DNA of 64,000 bases from Cheilinus undulatus (Eukaryota > Chordata > Actinopteri > Labriformes > Labridae): positions 8,744,707 to 8,808,706 of the forward strand of contig NC_054876.1 of assembly GCF_018320785.1 (NCBI RefSeq), read 5' to 3'. Positions 47,801-58,959 of the stretch are shown in pieces (within the stretch, counting starts at the first letter, position 1; the number at the start of each line of letters is the position of its first letter). The notes beneath the pieces are model-generated. The model saw nothing but the letters and a program-made list of their open reading frames with translations. It was not told the DNA's origin and ran no database searches. The translations under genes were made by a program, and so were the position numbers.

Positions 47801-50176
47801 CATATTCACAAACACATTACCAGCCCTGTACAAGTCGCATTGCGTCTCTATTAAAGCAAATGACTGCATGGGTGAGTAGTGCATTACGGTCACCAACAAA
47901 AAATAAACAATACAAAAATAAAGCTTTTGTAAACACAAAGGTGGACGCGAACCTGCCTACGTTGATCCCTCCCAAAACTCAAAGCTCTCTACGTAGCCGT
48001 ATGAGCCACAACCATCACAACAGAGTTGTATCTGACAAGTATCAATCAGCTACGTATGCAGGTGAGAAACATTCTAGCTTGGGCTAATCCAAAACAACTG
48101 ATTCCCTTGTCAACAAAAACTTTAATTCTCCACATGGATGGACCAAGGTTGGGCCAAGGTTCCCAGCCAAGGAAACACATATGTGTGTGTCATGGTTGAC
48201 TACTTTACTAAGTGGCTAGAGGTCTATCCTCTAAAAAGTAGAAAAGCTGAGTGCATCAAAGATTTTTTCCTACAAATATGGAGCACCAAAGCAGATTCTG
48301 AAAGACTGGGGCAAAGAATTCATGAACAAGGCAAGTTCACTGATAGGTGAATGAGTTGTACTCTTATACCCATAAATGTTGGTTTATACATTTGTTAAAT
48401 TTCAAAATAATCATGTCCATGAAATCTGGTAGATCAGCCTAGACCTTTGTGAGAAACTGGGAATAGAGAGGAGCCTGTGTTTGCCATACCATCCACAAAC
48501 AAATGGTTTGGTGGAAAACTGAATGGCAGCATTCAAGGGTAAATGTATTTTCAAATCTCTCCCAAGTATTGCATGTGTCAACATGGAGCACGAGTGACTT
48601 TTTTCCCATTTCAGAGCTCTGAGAAAAATGGTGATGGATCACCCAAATGATTGGGATAAATTTATAAAGCCCACTGGGTTTGGGTTGCGCACCAAAAAAC
48701 AAATAACCACAAAATACTCCCCTTACTTTTTAATGTATGGGAGAGAGGCTTGTTATCCCTCTGAAATTCCAGTCAGAATTCAGCTTAATTTATTTTTTCT
48801 GCATTTAAATAAGGCTATTGTTCTCTGTTCTTTAATAAACATTTCTTTTATACACATTTGTGCATATGGGCCACAGACCGTAAAGATGTGTACATACAAG
48901 TGGAGGCAAATATAGCTATGGCACAAGCAAAAGTGCAGAAAAGGAAGCGTGCCATGGGTGACGATGACAAATTTGCGGTGGATGACAAGGTTCTGCTTAA
49001 AAACATTAGAAATGAACAGCGAAAGGGAGGGAATCTGGAGGCACACTTAACATTTACAATCACAAGCATCGAGGGCAAAAGTGTGGATCATCTTTGCCCT
49101 AGTGGTAAAAAAAAAAGAAAAAAAAATATATATATATATAGACCATCTTAAGCCATATATTGAACCACAGCCTTGGAGCCAGCAAAATGTATAGAAGCCT
49201 GTTCCAGTGCTCCTCTGGTAAGAAAAACCAGCCCTCTGAAGTCTACACCAGTTCCACATAGCCCCAGTGAGATAGTCTCTTGTCAACAGCTTCTCAGAGT
49301 CCTGGTGATGCACAGAGTCCATATTTACACCATGAACATAAAAACATGGACACCATAGAGAACCAAATTTCAACCAGCCCTGGAGAATGTAAGTATAGCG
49401 CTTCAAATTAATTCCACGAATCTTTTCAAGATTTACCTACACACAAGAGCCATTGATGGAGTTAGACAGCAGTTTTTTGGGGCTGTGGAGCAGAATTGGG
49501 CCTTATAAGATTTTTGCAAGAAACCTGCAAAATCTGTCCTCTGGAAAAGAGCTAGAGAGTGAGGTTAAAACCAGTCTCTTGTATTATATTCAACTTCTCT
49601 GCTTGATTTGATATCAGTTATTTATCTTCACATGAACTGTCATTTTAGGCTTTGAATGGATTCATCCACACAATCATCCAGGAGTCAACGGGGAAAACTA
49701 AAAAAAAAAGGTTCAAGTGGTTGACTCTTTTATGATGACTGCACTGTGGAACTTTCTGTGGCCTAAGAAATGTAACCATCTAGGTTCTCGTGTTTTTATT
49801 TATTTATTTTTAACTTAAGTTAATTCAACATTTTTAAGGCATACACATACTAGAAATGCATAGGAGTTTACATCCATGGTGTATTTGTTTTGCAGCTTGA
49901 TCCAACGGCCTATGATGTGCTCATAAGCCCAGTCTGTGACAAGGGACACTGGAGACTCCTGGCAAAAAAAAAAAAAAAAAAAAAGAAAAAAACATTCCTT
50001 AAAACCTTTAAAGAACAAAATAAAGATTAATGTTGTATGTGTTTGCACTGTAGCATGATTAGGGAAAATGCGGATTTATATTGACATCACTTTAAATCTA
50101 TGATGAAGATCCTTTATCCAAAGGAGGCACAGGCCATCTACATGGAGTGTCTTATGTTAGAAAATTTGTCAGATCT

Positions 50177-50946
50177 GTGCAGACTTTGTGGGAATGCCTG
50201 CCAGAGTCCAGGAAGAGATGGAGATGCCTGTGATGATTGGGTAATAATTAACACACTACTTCATTCTTACTTGAGTGTATTTTTATTCCTAATCCTCTGC
50301 CATATTTCTTCCTAGATCCAGTGTAAAGCTTGCAGTCTGTGGTTCCACCAAGCAGCAACCTCCGGTCCTAAAAAATGAAGCCAACATGGAAGTGCCAAAA
50401 ATTGCTATACCACGAGTGTCCACTTGAGGCTGGCTGCAGGAACACCGGAAGTTCCATCTGCACACATGTTAAACAGCCGGTTTCAAAATAAACTGGTTTA
50501 CAGCCTGGTTCAAAACACCAAACGGGTCACATTAGCTAGTGTCTTATTGTGCTCCCACTGTACGGGGGGTGAATTTTTTTGTACCATGATTGTTTGGATT
50601 ATATTTAGGATTAACGCTGATTGGCATGTCTCATTTGATTGACAGATAGCTCGGCAGGCAGAGGCTCCGTTTCTGTCAACCGGAATGCTAGCTAGCAGGC
50701 TGACAGGAAGTCGCACTTAGTGGGCGGGCCGTTAGGTTGATCCAAAATTCGGTTGAGACCGCGATTTCAATATGGAAGCCTCCATGAATGGGCTTCAAAA
50801 ACTGTTTTAGCCCGCCTATTGTATGCAGACGACTGACGTCACGCGGGGTTTGTCCAATTCTTTCAACAGTCTATGGGTTCCACTGGATATGTGAAGGGAA
50901 ACCAAGGTTAGACCACAATTTCTTTTGTCCTGCATGTACACTATGA
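50177..50946 (+). other. split PHD finger of the integrase locus
   Basis: The first part holds C-R-L-C-G-N-A-C and ends D-A-C-D-D-W at 50240, before GTAATA. After TTCCTAG at 50315 it continues I-Q-C-K-A-C-S-L-W-F-H (50316-50348). The rest, W-I-C-E-G, then F-F-C-P-A-C-T-L and TGA, lies at 50884-50946 beyond the inserted element. The spacing fits C4HC3: C-x2-C, 19 residues, C-x2-C, x4, H-x2-C, C-x2-C. The stop directly after the last Cys suggests the finger formed the C-terminus. Confidence 0.75.
50349..50875. mobile_element. 527-bp hAT-type insertion splitting the PHD finger
   Basis: GGTTCCAC is duplicated perfectly on both sides (50341-50348 and 50876-50883). The element starts CAAGCAGCAACCTCCGG and ends TTTCAACAGTCTATG. 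It contains GAGGCTGGCTGCAGGAAC and TGACGTCACGCGGGG, features of a common fish non-autonomous family related to the fragments at 26311 and 29583. The interruption falls inside the codons for the PHD Trp-Phe-His. Confidence 0.85.
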
Positions 50947-51335
50947 ATGTTTTGGTTTGCGCTTTTATTTGCCTTTATGTTTTATTTGCATTATGTTGTC
51001 TGACTGAAATTGCATGAGCAAGTGAGTATTGCCCTATATCTTCTCCTAAACTAATCATTGTCTATGCTCACAAATTATGCTTGACTTTTTTTCTGCCATA
51101 TCTTCCACAGATTGTGATAAAAACCTATGGTCCCATGGCCAGAAAACCACTTTTTAATTTACAAATCTGTTACTATTATCCAAAATTGTTGTTTGACTCA
51201 CTGTGGTGCTGAGCTAATCCTTTTTTTTAAATAATCAAATCAAGTTTTTTAAAAATTAATTTGAAACTTAGGCATTTGTCTTTTCTTTATTTTGGTTTAC
51301 TTGGATTTGTTTAGCACTCTGTGCTTGGATGGTAG

Positions 51336-51802
51336 TGTCAAGGTTTGCAAAAACTTAAAAGTAGGACCCAAATGCATATAACTCAAAACAGGATTTAATA
51401 CAATCAAAAGAAGGAAAATCCAAAAATGATAAAGTCCAAAACAAGTAAAAACTAAACTGAGGAACCACCAGGGAAAAAAATCAAAACTTACTTCAAACAA
51501 AATCCAGCAAAAGGCAAAATACACGGTAGGCATGAGGAAAGACACGAGAAGAAAAACTGAAAACCACACTGGGAAGACATCTGGGGCTGTGTGGACCCCT
51601 GCTCCTCGTTCCTCGTCTGTGGCCGTCTAGTTAATCCTAGTGATTCTCTTCGTGCCTCCTGTAGTTTTTTGCTTTTCATGGACTTTGAGATTAGGTTTAC
51701 CGTATCTGGATTTATTTTAAGTAAGTTCTTTTGTCTGTTTAATTAAATCTTTTGAGATATCTGCATTTGGGTTCCTCCTTTTGAGTTTTTACAAACCTGA
51801 CA
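51336..51802. mobile_element. 467-bp element with 40-bp inverted ends and 5-bp duplication
   Basis: The left end reads TGTCAAGGTTTGCAAAAACT, then TAAAAGTAGGACCCAAATGC. The reverse complement of the right end reads TGTCAGGTTTGTAAAAACTC, then AAAAGGAGGAACCCAAATGC. GGTAG flanks both sides (51331-51335, 51803-51807). There is no coding content. TG...CA ends with a 5-bp duplication recall a solo LTR, but 40-bp terminal inverted repeats point to a DNA element, so its class is open. Confidence 0.75.
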
Positions 51803-51814
51803 GGTAGCACCATA

Positions 51815-52640
51815 TTTAACAAATGCATAAAGTCATTTGCAAGGTTATTACAAGTTGGCTCCATACATGTTTTTTACTAGGCAAAACACTGAACCCTGTT
51901 CTGCTCTGTCAACATTTGATAATATAGCCATTGAATGTGTTCAACAATTTAAATACCTGGATATCTGGTTGGATCAGGATTTGTCTTTTAGATCACACAT
52001 TTCTGGCTTGATAAAGAAAATTAGGCCTCAGCTTGGTTTTCTTTATAGGAACAAATCCTGTCTGACATTGTCAAATAGAAAAAGATTTTCCAGGCTACTG
52101 TTCTGCCAGTTTTCGATCATGGTGACACTCTCTATGCACATGCAACTGCTTCTGTCTTGAAGCCTTTGGATGCTCTGTATCACAGTGCCCTTCGATTTAT
52201 CACTGGTGAGAAATTTCGAATGCATCATTGTGACTTGTATCATTCTGTTGGCTGGCCGCCACTGAATCAGCGTAGAAAGCAGCACAGTATTCTGTTTATT
52301 TACAGAGCACTAATTGCTAAACTCCCTCCTTACCTGACTTCACTTCTGTCAATAAACATTTCAACCCATGCAACCAGATCCCAAAACTGGATCACTTTAA
52401 AAACACCCAGGTTTAGAACTGAATGGGGTAAGACTGCTTTTAGTGTTGTTGCACCTACTATGTGGAACAACTTCCAGTTGACAGCTAAGCTGCCCTCTCT
52501 TGTTTCTTATCATATATCGATATTGTTACTGTGTTATTTCTTTCATCTGTTCTGTTTCTGTGTAACTGCAGGGCGCCCCTGGAAAAGAGACCTCGGTGTC
52601 AGTGGGTCCTCCCTGTTAAAATAAAGGAAATAAAAAAATA
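51815..52640 (+). mobile_element. LINE 3' end: reverse transcriptase C-terminal region and tail
   Basis: Frames 51837-52160 and 52157-52624 join across one frameshift. They contain F-K-Y-L-D-I-W-L-D-Q-D-L-S-F, then L-H-S-A-L-R-F-I-T, C-D-L-Y-H-S-V-G-W-P-P-L, I-F-I-Y-R-A-L and T-E-W-G-K-T-A-F-S-V-V-A-P-T-M-W-N, the familiar C-terminus of fish LINE ORF2. The catalytic core is absent (5' truncation). The tail GGGCGCCCCTGGAAAAGAG, then AAAATAAAGGAAATAAA, ends the insertion right before the coiled-coil cassette. Confidence 0.8.
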
Positions 52641-53046
52641 GGTTGAGCCAACTTATGGATGAGCTACAAAGTGAAAAGTGCTCAAATTAGTAGGAAGAAA
52701 TGCAGAATTAGTCAACAGGCTCCAAGGGGTTCAAGGACTTGAGTTGAAGTTGCATGAAAAAACTCAAGAGCTGGAGACGGCAGAAGGAAAACTCGAGGAC
52801 ATGGAATTCTACATCAGACAACTGGAGATGGACGTCAGATGTCAAAAGAACGCGTCAGAGCAGAAAATTGTCGATTTCCAGAAGACATGCAGGAACTTGC
52901 ACAATAAAGTGCAACATGAGACAACGCTGAGGGAGCAAGTGGAGCAGAAGGTTCTGAAAGAACAGATGGAGACGGGAATTTTAGTAAACCAAAACATAGC
53001 TTTGTCAAAAAAAGAACCAACTCAAATATGTCTGAAAAAAAACTAA
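52640..53046 (+). pseudogene. coiled-coil cassette, copy 1
   Basis: The frame 52678-53043 is a charged, heptad-rich segment: N-R-L-Q-G-V-Q-G-L-E-L-K-L, then E-T-A-E-G-K-L-E-D-M, Y-I-R-Q-L-E-M-D and S-E-Q-K-I-V-D-F-Q-K-T. Sequence from 52647 (GAGCCAACTTATGGATGAGC) also matches the other copies at 59.9 and 60.36 kb. A TAG breaks the frame near 52687. No homologue is recognised. It may be an exon of an unknown coiled-coil gene or a duplicated fragment. Confidence 0.55.
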
Positions 53047-53129
53047 TTTGAAATCAAATTTGGGATGAAATCTTCTTTAGTTTTAGTCTCTGAAAGCAGC
53101 AGATTGAAATGAACACCTAAGCCTGGACA

Positions 53130-54400
53130 GAGTAAAATGGTCTGATTTGACTAAATAAAATTTCACACAGTGATTCATTTTAGGTCTTGAGTTATATTCA
53201 GATATCAAATTTGAATACATACAATAAAAAGGGAAAAGCATTGTTTTTTAATGTGTTGAAGGAAAAATCTTTTTCTGACCCCTTTGAGTCTTGCTTCTGA
53301 CAATTATCCCATATTGCTGGGGAAAAAACTAAAATCAAAGTTGATAAAAACTATAAGCATTTCTGTAAATCATAATCTAAACAGAGTCAAAACTAAGTAA
53401 AAACAAATGAAGTTCAGAAACCTCATAACCTTGGTCACCGGATAGAATTAACATTCCCCATTACGTCCTAGTTCATAATGCGCTCGATTTGCTTACTCAA
53501 CTGTCTAGGAATGATATTAATATCATCAATTAGTATTTTGTGCACACTTTACCTACTATGTGGCCATAAATTGATATTTTGTGGCCATGAATAAGTATTT
53601 TGTGGCCATTCTTTAGTATTTTGTGGCCACAAATTAGTATTTTGTGTGCACATTATAGCTATATTTAATTTTTTTTTTTTTGACCATGTCATGTCTTGGG
53701 CTCCATAGATACTCAAGTGTACAGCTGAAAAAAATATCTTTAAGTGTTCACTACTTCTTTAAATGTTCTGAAATATGTGAATGACTTCAGATGTCAGTGT
53801 TTGGTTGAGGACATTCACACAGGATAACTAAAGTCACTAGTGTACTTAAATTTACTGACTTTTCTGAAGAAAATCATGAAGGTGATGCATCTGCGTGGTC
53901 TAATTTGATTGAATAAATTTTACACAATGGTTTATTTTAGGTCTTGAGTTATATTCAGGTATCAAATTTGAATACATACAATAAAAAGGGAAAAGTAGTG
54001 TATGTCAATGTATTGAAGGAAAAATCTTTTTCTGAACCCTTTGAGTCTTGCATAATTATTCCATATTGCCGGGAAAAAACTAAAATGAAAACTGATAAAA
54101 ACGATAAGCATTTTTGTAAAACATAAACTAGTATTAGTATTTCGTGTGTACATTATAGCTATATTGTGGCCACAATTTAAATTTTTTTGACAATGTCATG
54201 TCTTGGGCTCATAGATATCCAAGTGTACAGCTGAAAAAATATGTAAAAGTGATCACTACTTCTTTAAATGCTCTGAAATATGTGAATGACTTCAGATGTC
54301 AGTGTTTGGTGTAGGATATTCACACAGGATAACTAAAGTCAGTATTGTACTCAAATTTACTGACATTTCTGAAGAAAATCAAGAAGGTGATGCATGGATG
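53130..54400. repeat. diverged tandem duplication, two units
   Basis: Block A (about 53135-53385: TTTTAGGTCTTGAGTTATAT, ACATACAATAAAAAGGGAAA) recurs at 53890-54128. Block B (about 53640-53890: CATGTCATGTCTTGGGCTC, GTGTACAGCTGAAAAA, TGACTTCAGATGTCAGTG) recurs at 54128-54400. The first unit holds an extra 255 bp between A and B, including the minisatellite, so the units are about 760 and 510 bp. Both lie just downstream of the first coiled-coil cassette and could be its intron or 3' flank. Confidence 0.8.
53527..53655. repeat. minisatellite, about 22-bp TTAGTATTTTGTGGCCA units
   Basis: Four to five imperfect units such as AATTAGTATTTTGTG and AATAAGTATTTTGTGGCCAT run head to tail. A trace of the same words (AGTATTTCGTG, TATTGTGGCCAC) remains at the equivalent point of the second tandem unit. 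Confidence 0.8.
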
Positions 54401-57060
54401 CAGCAATGAACGTACACGGTTAATTTCTATTTCTCAAGTTCATACAAAAACTGTGCAGTGTTGTGCACATTTCATTCTGGAGGTGACATGTCCCTAGTGT
54501 CCTGTACAGACTGTAAACCAGAGTTTATAATAGACAACAAAAGTGTTTTTTCCCTCTCAATCTCCATACATATATGTATTATTTTTTATCTCTAGACAGC
54601 TAAAACCAGTCAAATATTTCTCCTAACTTCCACTACCCATCAAAGTTGCGTATGTCACCTGTGTGTATCAGCAGCTGAGCAGACAGAAAAACAGAGAGTT
54701 GTTGAGCATGAGGAGAATAGCCTATGTATGTCACACTTTGTTAACAAGCTTCTACACAGCCTCTATTAATATTTTTTAATCATAAAAAGGAGCAGAGAAA
54801 GCCGCATGGACTGTAAAAAACATAATTACTCCCCTAAATAACAAAGATGGTGATCCTTACGGGATTAGTATTACCTGTGAACCTCTTTGTGCTGAAACAT
54901 GGTCGGTAATTTGCTCTGGAAATTTTACTCCACAAATTACAGACATGGTTGATTTCGTATAGAATTAAAGACACAGACGTCCTACAGGATTATTACAAAT
55001 TACCAGAGACCCCTAGGTAATTCTAGTCCCGTATGAATAGGGTTTAAGACCTGCTAAAAAATAGATCTTTGATAGCTCTGGCTTAAAGTTAGTTTAGTCA
55101 TCAAAGAAGTAGTGAAGACTAACATTTTTTAAGCTGTACACTGAGGTATCTGACTGAACTATGATAAAACACATCAATACTGCTGTTATTTCAGACATTT
55201 GCACCAAACTGATATAAATCTGAATTTTACAACTTTAATTACCTCAAACAGACATCTGCTTCGAAAAATCTCTCTGGAAAGGCGAGGTTTATGTGACGTA
55301 AATCCCTTTGTGAAGATAAAGATTTTAACCACCATGCACAGCTACAATTCGCTCTCTAGAGTGCAGTCCTGTCTGCACCTCTGACTAGTTTTCTGCATCT
55401 CTAGGCCTTAACAAATATCAGAGCCAGAGGTTTTTGCCTTTAAAAACCAAACTTCTATCTCTGTGGGGGATTTAAAGAGCTGCTTTCAGGATAGCAAATA
55501 CTTCGCCTGCGTAATAGTCCGTCAGCCACAAACGCAGACAACGTATCTCACTTTGGTGAGTGATTCAGTTCAGTGTCAGCCTGATTTAACCCTAACTAAT
55601 ATCAACTAAATTTATTTACATAGGATATCATTTTATGTCAATAAGAAGTGCAATTATGGTCTTGATCACTTATGTTAAACGGGGCATTCTGTGGTGTATT
55701 TAACTCCAGGTCTCATCAAATGGTAAAAATTCCTCTCATAACTGTAAAAACAAATTCTTTGTAACTAAAAATGTAATCCTAATCTGTACACAGGCTGTCC
55801 TATGACTTGGAGCAACGCTAAAAGGCATCCAAAATTACGCACTGGGATGGGTCAGTTCATGACACATGCAGGGGTGAAGGAGGATTCTGAATGGATACAC
55901 AGAAGACAACTGTAGGGCTCATACATGCCTTAAAGTTAAGTTTTCACTCAGTTGGTGAGGGGTGTAGCTCTGTGAGTCTAAAAAAGTTTTAAAATATGAT
56001 ATCTTCGAACATCCAAGACATTTTAATGGTGTAATGGGTGAAAAAAAAAATCCATTGTCTGGCCCTCAGCTTTCTGATCTTGAAATATTTTGGGATAAAC
56101 GTAAGGAAACCTGCTTTACACCGTCACGTCGCTCGCGCATGTTTTTCAACCCATCCCCGTGCGAAAATATTGGTCGTGTTCGTACTTTACATTATCTTTA
56201 TTTCTACTTTATTGTACTCAAAAATAGACCTTTTACGTGTGCTGCAGACAGTTCTGATGTTTCTGGTGCTTCCCCTGTCAAAGCAGCAAGCTCAGTGGTA
56301 CATACTGCTGCAGTCAAAGGGGGAGAATAAGGAAGCGTGTCACATGGGGGCAGACATGCGCAGCAAGACAGAAACACCCCAAACGGGGAGAGGTGATCAG
56401 ATCGAGTGTTTTCATGGACGCTGATCCGAATGAGGATCGCCATAAACCACCCTTCTTGTTCGGAATGAAATTCCATTCGAAAGCACCGGATCGGCAGATT
56501 TTAATCCAAATGGAGTGTGTATATGAAGCATTTTCATTCCGATCGGACATTTATTCCGATTACAAGTGGTCCATGTAAACATGCCTTCTGCCACTTTATA
56601 GAAATCCAAGACCCATTTCTGTTGCCAATTCCATTTTGTTAGTTTCCCCACTAGAGGCCTTTTTATTATTTTGTAAGTTGGGGGGGTAACAGCACCTCAA
56701 AGCAGTTTAATTCAGATCAAATGTGTGGTGCATGTGAACAGAAAAGCTTAAATCTCTAATCAGAATCAGACTGAAAAAATTACACATGTAACTGCAGCTA
56801 TTGAGGTTAAAGATCGTTGATAACTTTGAACAGGGCTGATTTGTTGATTCGGTGTATGGGTTAGGTAAATGTGTAGTTGATTGTTTACGTTTTCTTTACT
56901 AACAGAATGCAGAATTTAACTTTATCTTATTTTACAAAGCTGCATTTCTTGTTTAGTTTAATGCAGGATTTAACTTTATCTTAGTTTACAAAGTTGCATT
57001 TTTTTTTTTTTTTAAGTTTAAATGAGAAGATATGAGATATCGTCTTTTTTTTTTTTTTTG
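54401..57060. other. intergenic DNA with one possible dispersed repeat
   Basis: No gene recognised. The stretch 56395-56585 (GATCCGAATGAGGATCGCC, TTCATTCCGATCGGAC, TCCATGTAAACATGCC) has repeated TCCGAT words and looks like a fish repeat without defined ends. A 54-bp unit (GCAGAATTTAACTTTATCTT / GCAGGATTTAACTTTATCTT) is duplicated at 56910-57000, followed by T-runs. Confidence 0.45.
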
Positions 57061-57073
57061 ATCCCCTCCCCTG

Positions 57074-58383
57074 ATGGAGATGAGGGAGTGTGAGGCATGT
57101 GTGACTACAAAACGGATGGAGCTTGGACGTTTGGCACTGGATACAGAGATATTGACTCAAATGGTGTGAGCGCTGACAATCTTTCAAGAGAAAGCCAGCA
57201 AAACAACAGAAAGTCAAAAAGAGGAGTTAAAAGAGGAGGAAATGATACATGAGCTGATGAGCGAAAAGATGGAATACTTAGAGGAAGTGGTGTTGTTAAT
57301 GTCCCTCACCTGTGACTTGAGGGACATTAACAAAGTCAAAAAGAAGTTCACTGCAGCAGAAAAAAAACTATTGAATAATTAAAAACATCTTCAGAATGTC
57401 CAAAAACAAGCCAACAGTGGAAAGAGTGCTTGAGCTTGAATCAGAGAATAAAAACTTAACAGATTCAAGTGAAGAGAAGGAAGCAAAATTGGTCAAGCTC
57501 AAAGGAAAAATGCACACCTATGCAGTTCCTAATGAAGACCTTCTAAAAGAAAATGAGCTGAATGAAACATGGATCCTCAAACTGCAGCGTGACCTGGACG
57601 AGAGACGGCCACTGCACGAAAGATGAGGAAATTGACTCCCTATTGAGAATGAAGTCGGAGGGAGAGGAAGCTCTAGAAAACCTGATCATTGAAAATGAGT
57701 CTGAACGGAAGAAACTTTTAGACCAATTGTTCAATGCTCAGAAGGAGCTTGGTAAAAGGAGCCGCATTATCGAAGAGCTGCAGGACATCAACAGACAGCA
57801 GACTTTGGATAATAATGCAGCAAATGCAGAACTTTATAAATATAAGAAGAAATATTCCTCTGCTGAAGATGAAGTGAAACACCTGAAATCTGATTTGGAA
57901 GAGCTGCGTTCTGAGTTGCAGGACACTCTGTCCTGCTTGAACTCTATAAAGAGGGACCAGAAGCAGTTGGAGCCTTTGCAGAGGAGAATCAGTGACCTGA
58001 AGGCCTTTCCAAAGTCAACCCCTATACCTCCTATTGGAAATAATATGATTGAGTTTACAGGCACCCAAATGAATAAGTCCTCTCAACCTCTTCAAAGCAA
58101 AGCAGAGAGCCCAGAGCTCAACATGAAGGCTTGGAAAAATGCAGAGTCCACGCCTTTACCTCCTATCGCTAAAAAAACCCCAAGCCCCCCACTGAGGACA
58201 ATTCAAGTGGGCCGGGTGACACTGTGAACTTGAAAGGGCAGGCTCACTTCCCTTTGAAACCCCCAAAGTCAATATCTCAGGTGAATGCCTTTCCAAAGTC
58301 GACCCCTTTACCTCCTATTGGGAGAGAGAGCCAGCAAGCAAATGTTCGTGAAGAACCAAAGTGGAGACCTAAATCTTGCTAAT
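57074..58383 (+). pseudogene. intronless-looking coiled-coil gene copy with frameshifts
   Basis: The reading starts at an ATG at 57074 (M-E-M-R-E-C-E) and passes through several frames without obvious introns. Blocks are Q-K-E-E-L-K-E-E-E-M-I-H-E-L (to 57380), V-E-R-V-L-E-L-E-S-E-N-K-N-L (57396-57626), I-D-S-L-L-R-M-K-S-E-G-E-E-A and S-E-R-K-K-L-L-D-Q-L (57630-58000), then a proline-rich tail to 58227. A further frame gives K-P-P-K-S-I-S-Q-V-N-A-F-P-K-S-T-P and stops at 58383. The middle is a long coiled coil. The tail carries three F-P-K-S-T-P-x-P-P-I-G-like repeats. At least three frame changes, one in an A/C run near 58175, suggest a pseudogene. Family not recognised. Confidence 0.6.
57295..57331. 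repeat. perfect 14-bp inverted repeat (stem-loop)
   Basis: GTTAATGTCCCTCA and TGAGGGACATTAAC are exact reverse complements around a 9-bp loop, CCTGTGACT. It lies inside the coiled-coil reading and translates as L-L-M-S-L-T-C-D-L-R-D-I-N, out of character with the charged flanks. Confidence 0.9.
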
Positions 58384-58399
58384 TCTGCTCCTTCTCCCC

Positions 58400-58955
58400 T
58401 CCACTCCACTGTCCTGCATTAATCCCTGCAACCTGCATCTTTGATTGGCTATTTCAGGTTAAAACAACCTCCTCTTGTACGAAGAAAAGGTTTTCTCCGG
58501 GTGCTCCAGTTTCATTCTTACGGGAGAATATTAGTGCCACTGAAAAAAAAAATGTTTGAGATGGATTTTTTTTTTTATTGTGAGAAAAAAGTCAGAATTC
58601 TGACTTTAATCTTAAAAGTGAAAAAAAATGTTTCACTTTGTTTTTCAGTGGCCCTAATACTTTTTCAGAAATCCTTAATAAAAATAATAAAAACACCTGT
58701 AAAAATGTGAAATTATTGTCTAAAACATTATTATTGGTTTGTAATTTTGTTCTTTCAAAGTGTATATCATTATTAGCCTTTAACAGTGAGATAATTCCAT
58801 TTGCCTATCTTGCAGCCTGCTGAGTAATTAAAAAAAATAAATTTAAAAAATGTGTTATCAGATGTCAGCACTAATTCAGATTAATCTCCTTTAAATGTTA
58901 TGTTTCATTTTAACCAAGCTTGTTTTGCTAAATGCTACTTGGCTAAATATTACAC
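58400..58955. other. AT-rich DNA between pseudogene and LINE tail
   Basis: Possible 3' flank of the coiled-coil copy. No distinct feature apart from A- and T-runs. Confidence 0.45.
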
Positions 58956-58959
58956 ACTA

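Larger units (their letters stand above)
48080..50946 (+). pseudogene. decayed integrase / Ulp1-like / PHD-finger gene, Ginger1-like
   Basis: Exon-like blocks are joined by plausible GT-AG introns. Integrase: V-M-V-D-Y-F-T-K-W-L-E-V-Y-P (48195-48235), I-L-K-D-W-G-K-E-F (to 48346), intron, C-E-K-L-G-I-E-R then Y-H-P-Q-T-N-G-L-V-E (48433-48538), intron, N-D-W-D-K-F, then Y-S-P-Y-F-L-M-Y-G-R-E-A (48615-48780). The Asp, Asp and Glu of the triad are all visible. 48877-49160 gives V-D-D-K-V-L-L-K-N, F-T-I-T-S-I-E-G-K-S-V-D and D-H-L-K-P-Y-I-E. Then comes a Ulp1/C48-like stretch: I-G-P-Y-K-I-F (49483-49563), V-V-D-S-F-M-M-T-A-L-W (about 49715), S-P-V-C-D-K-G-H-W-R-L-L (49896-49965) and L-Y-P-K-E-A-Q-A-I-Y-M (50100). 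It ends in a C4HC3 PHD finger (50177-50240, 50316-50348, 50884-50946). Stops and frameshifts make it non-functional. Ginger1 transposons are known to combine a gypsy-like integrase with such extra domains; the assignment is inferred. Confidence 0.65.

Noticed and set aside
53944..54126. 60-codon frame in the second tandem unit
   Set aside because: The equivalent sequence in the first unit is not open; no coding conservation between units.
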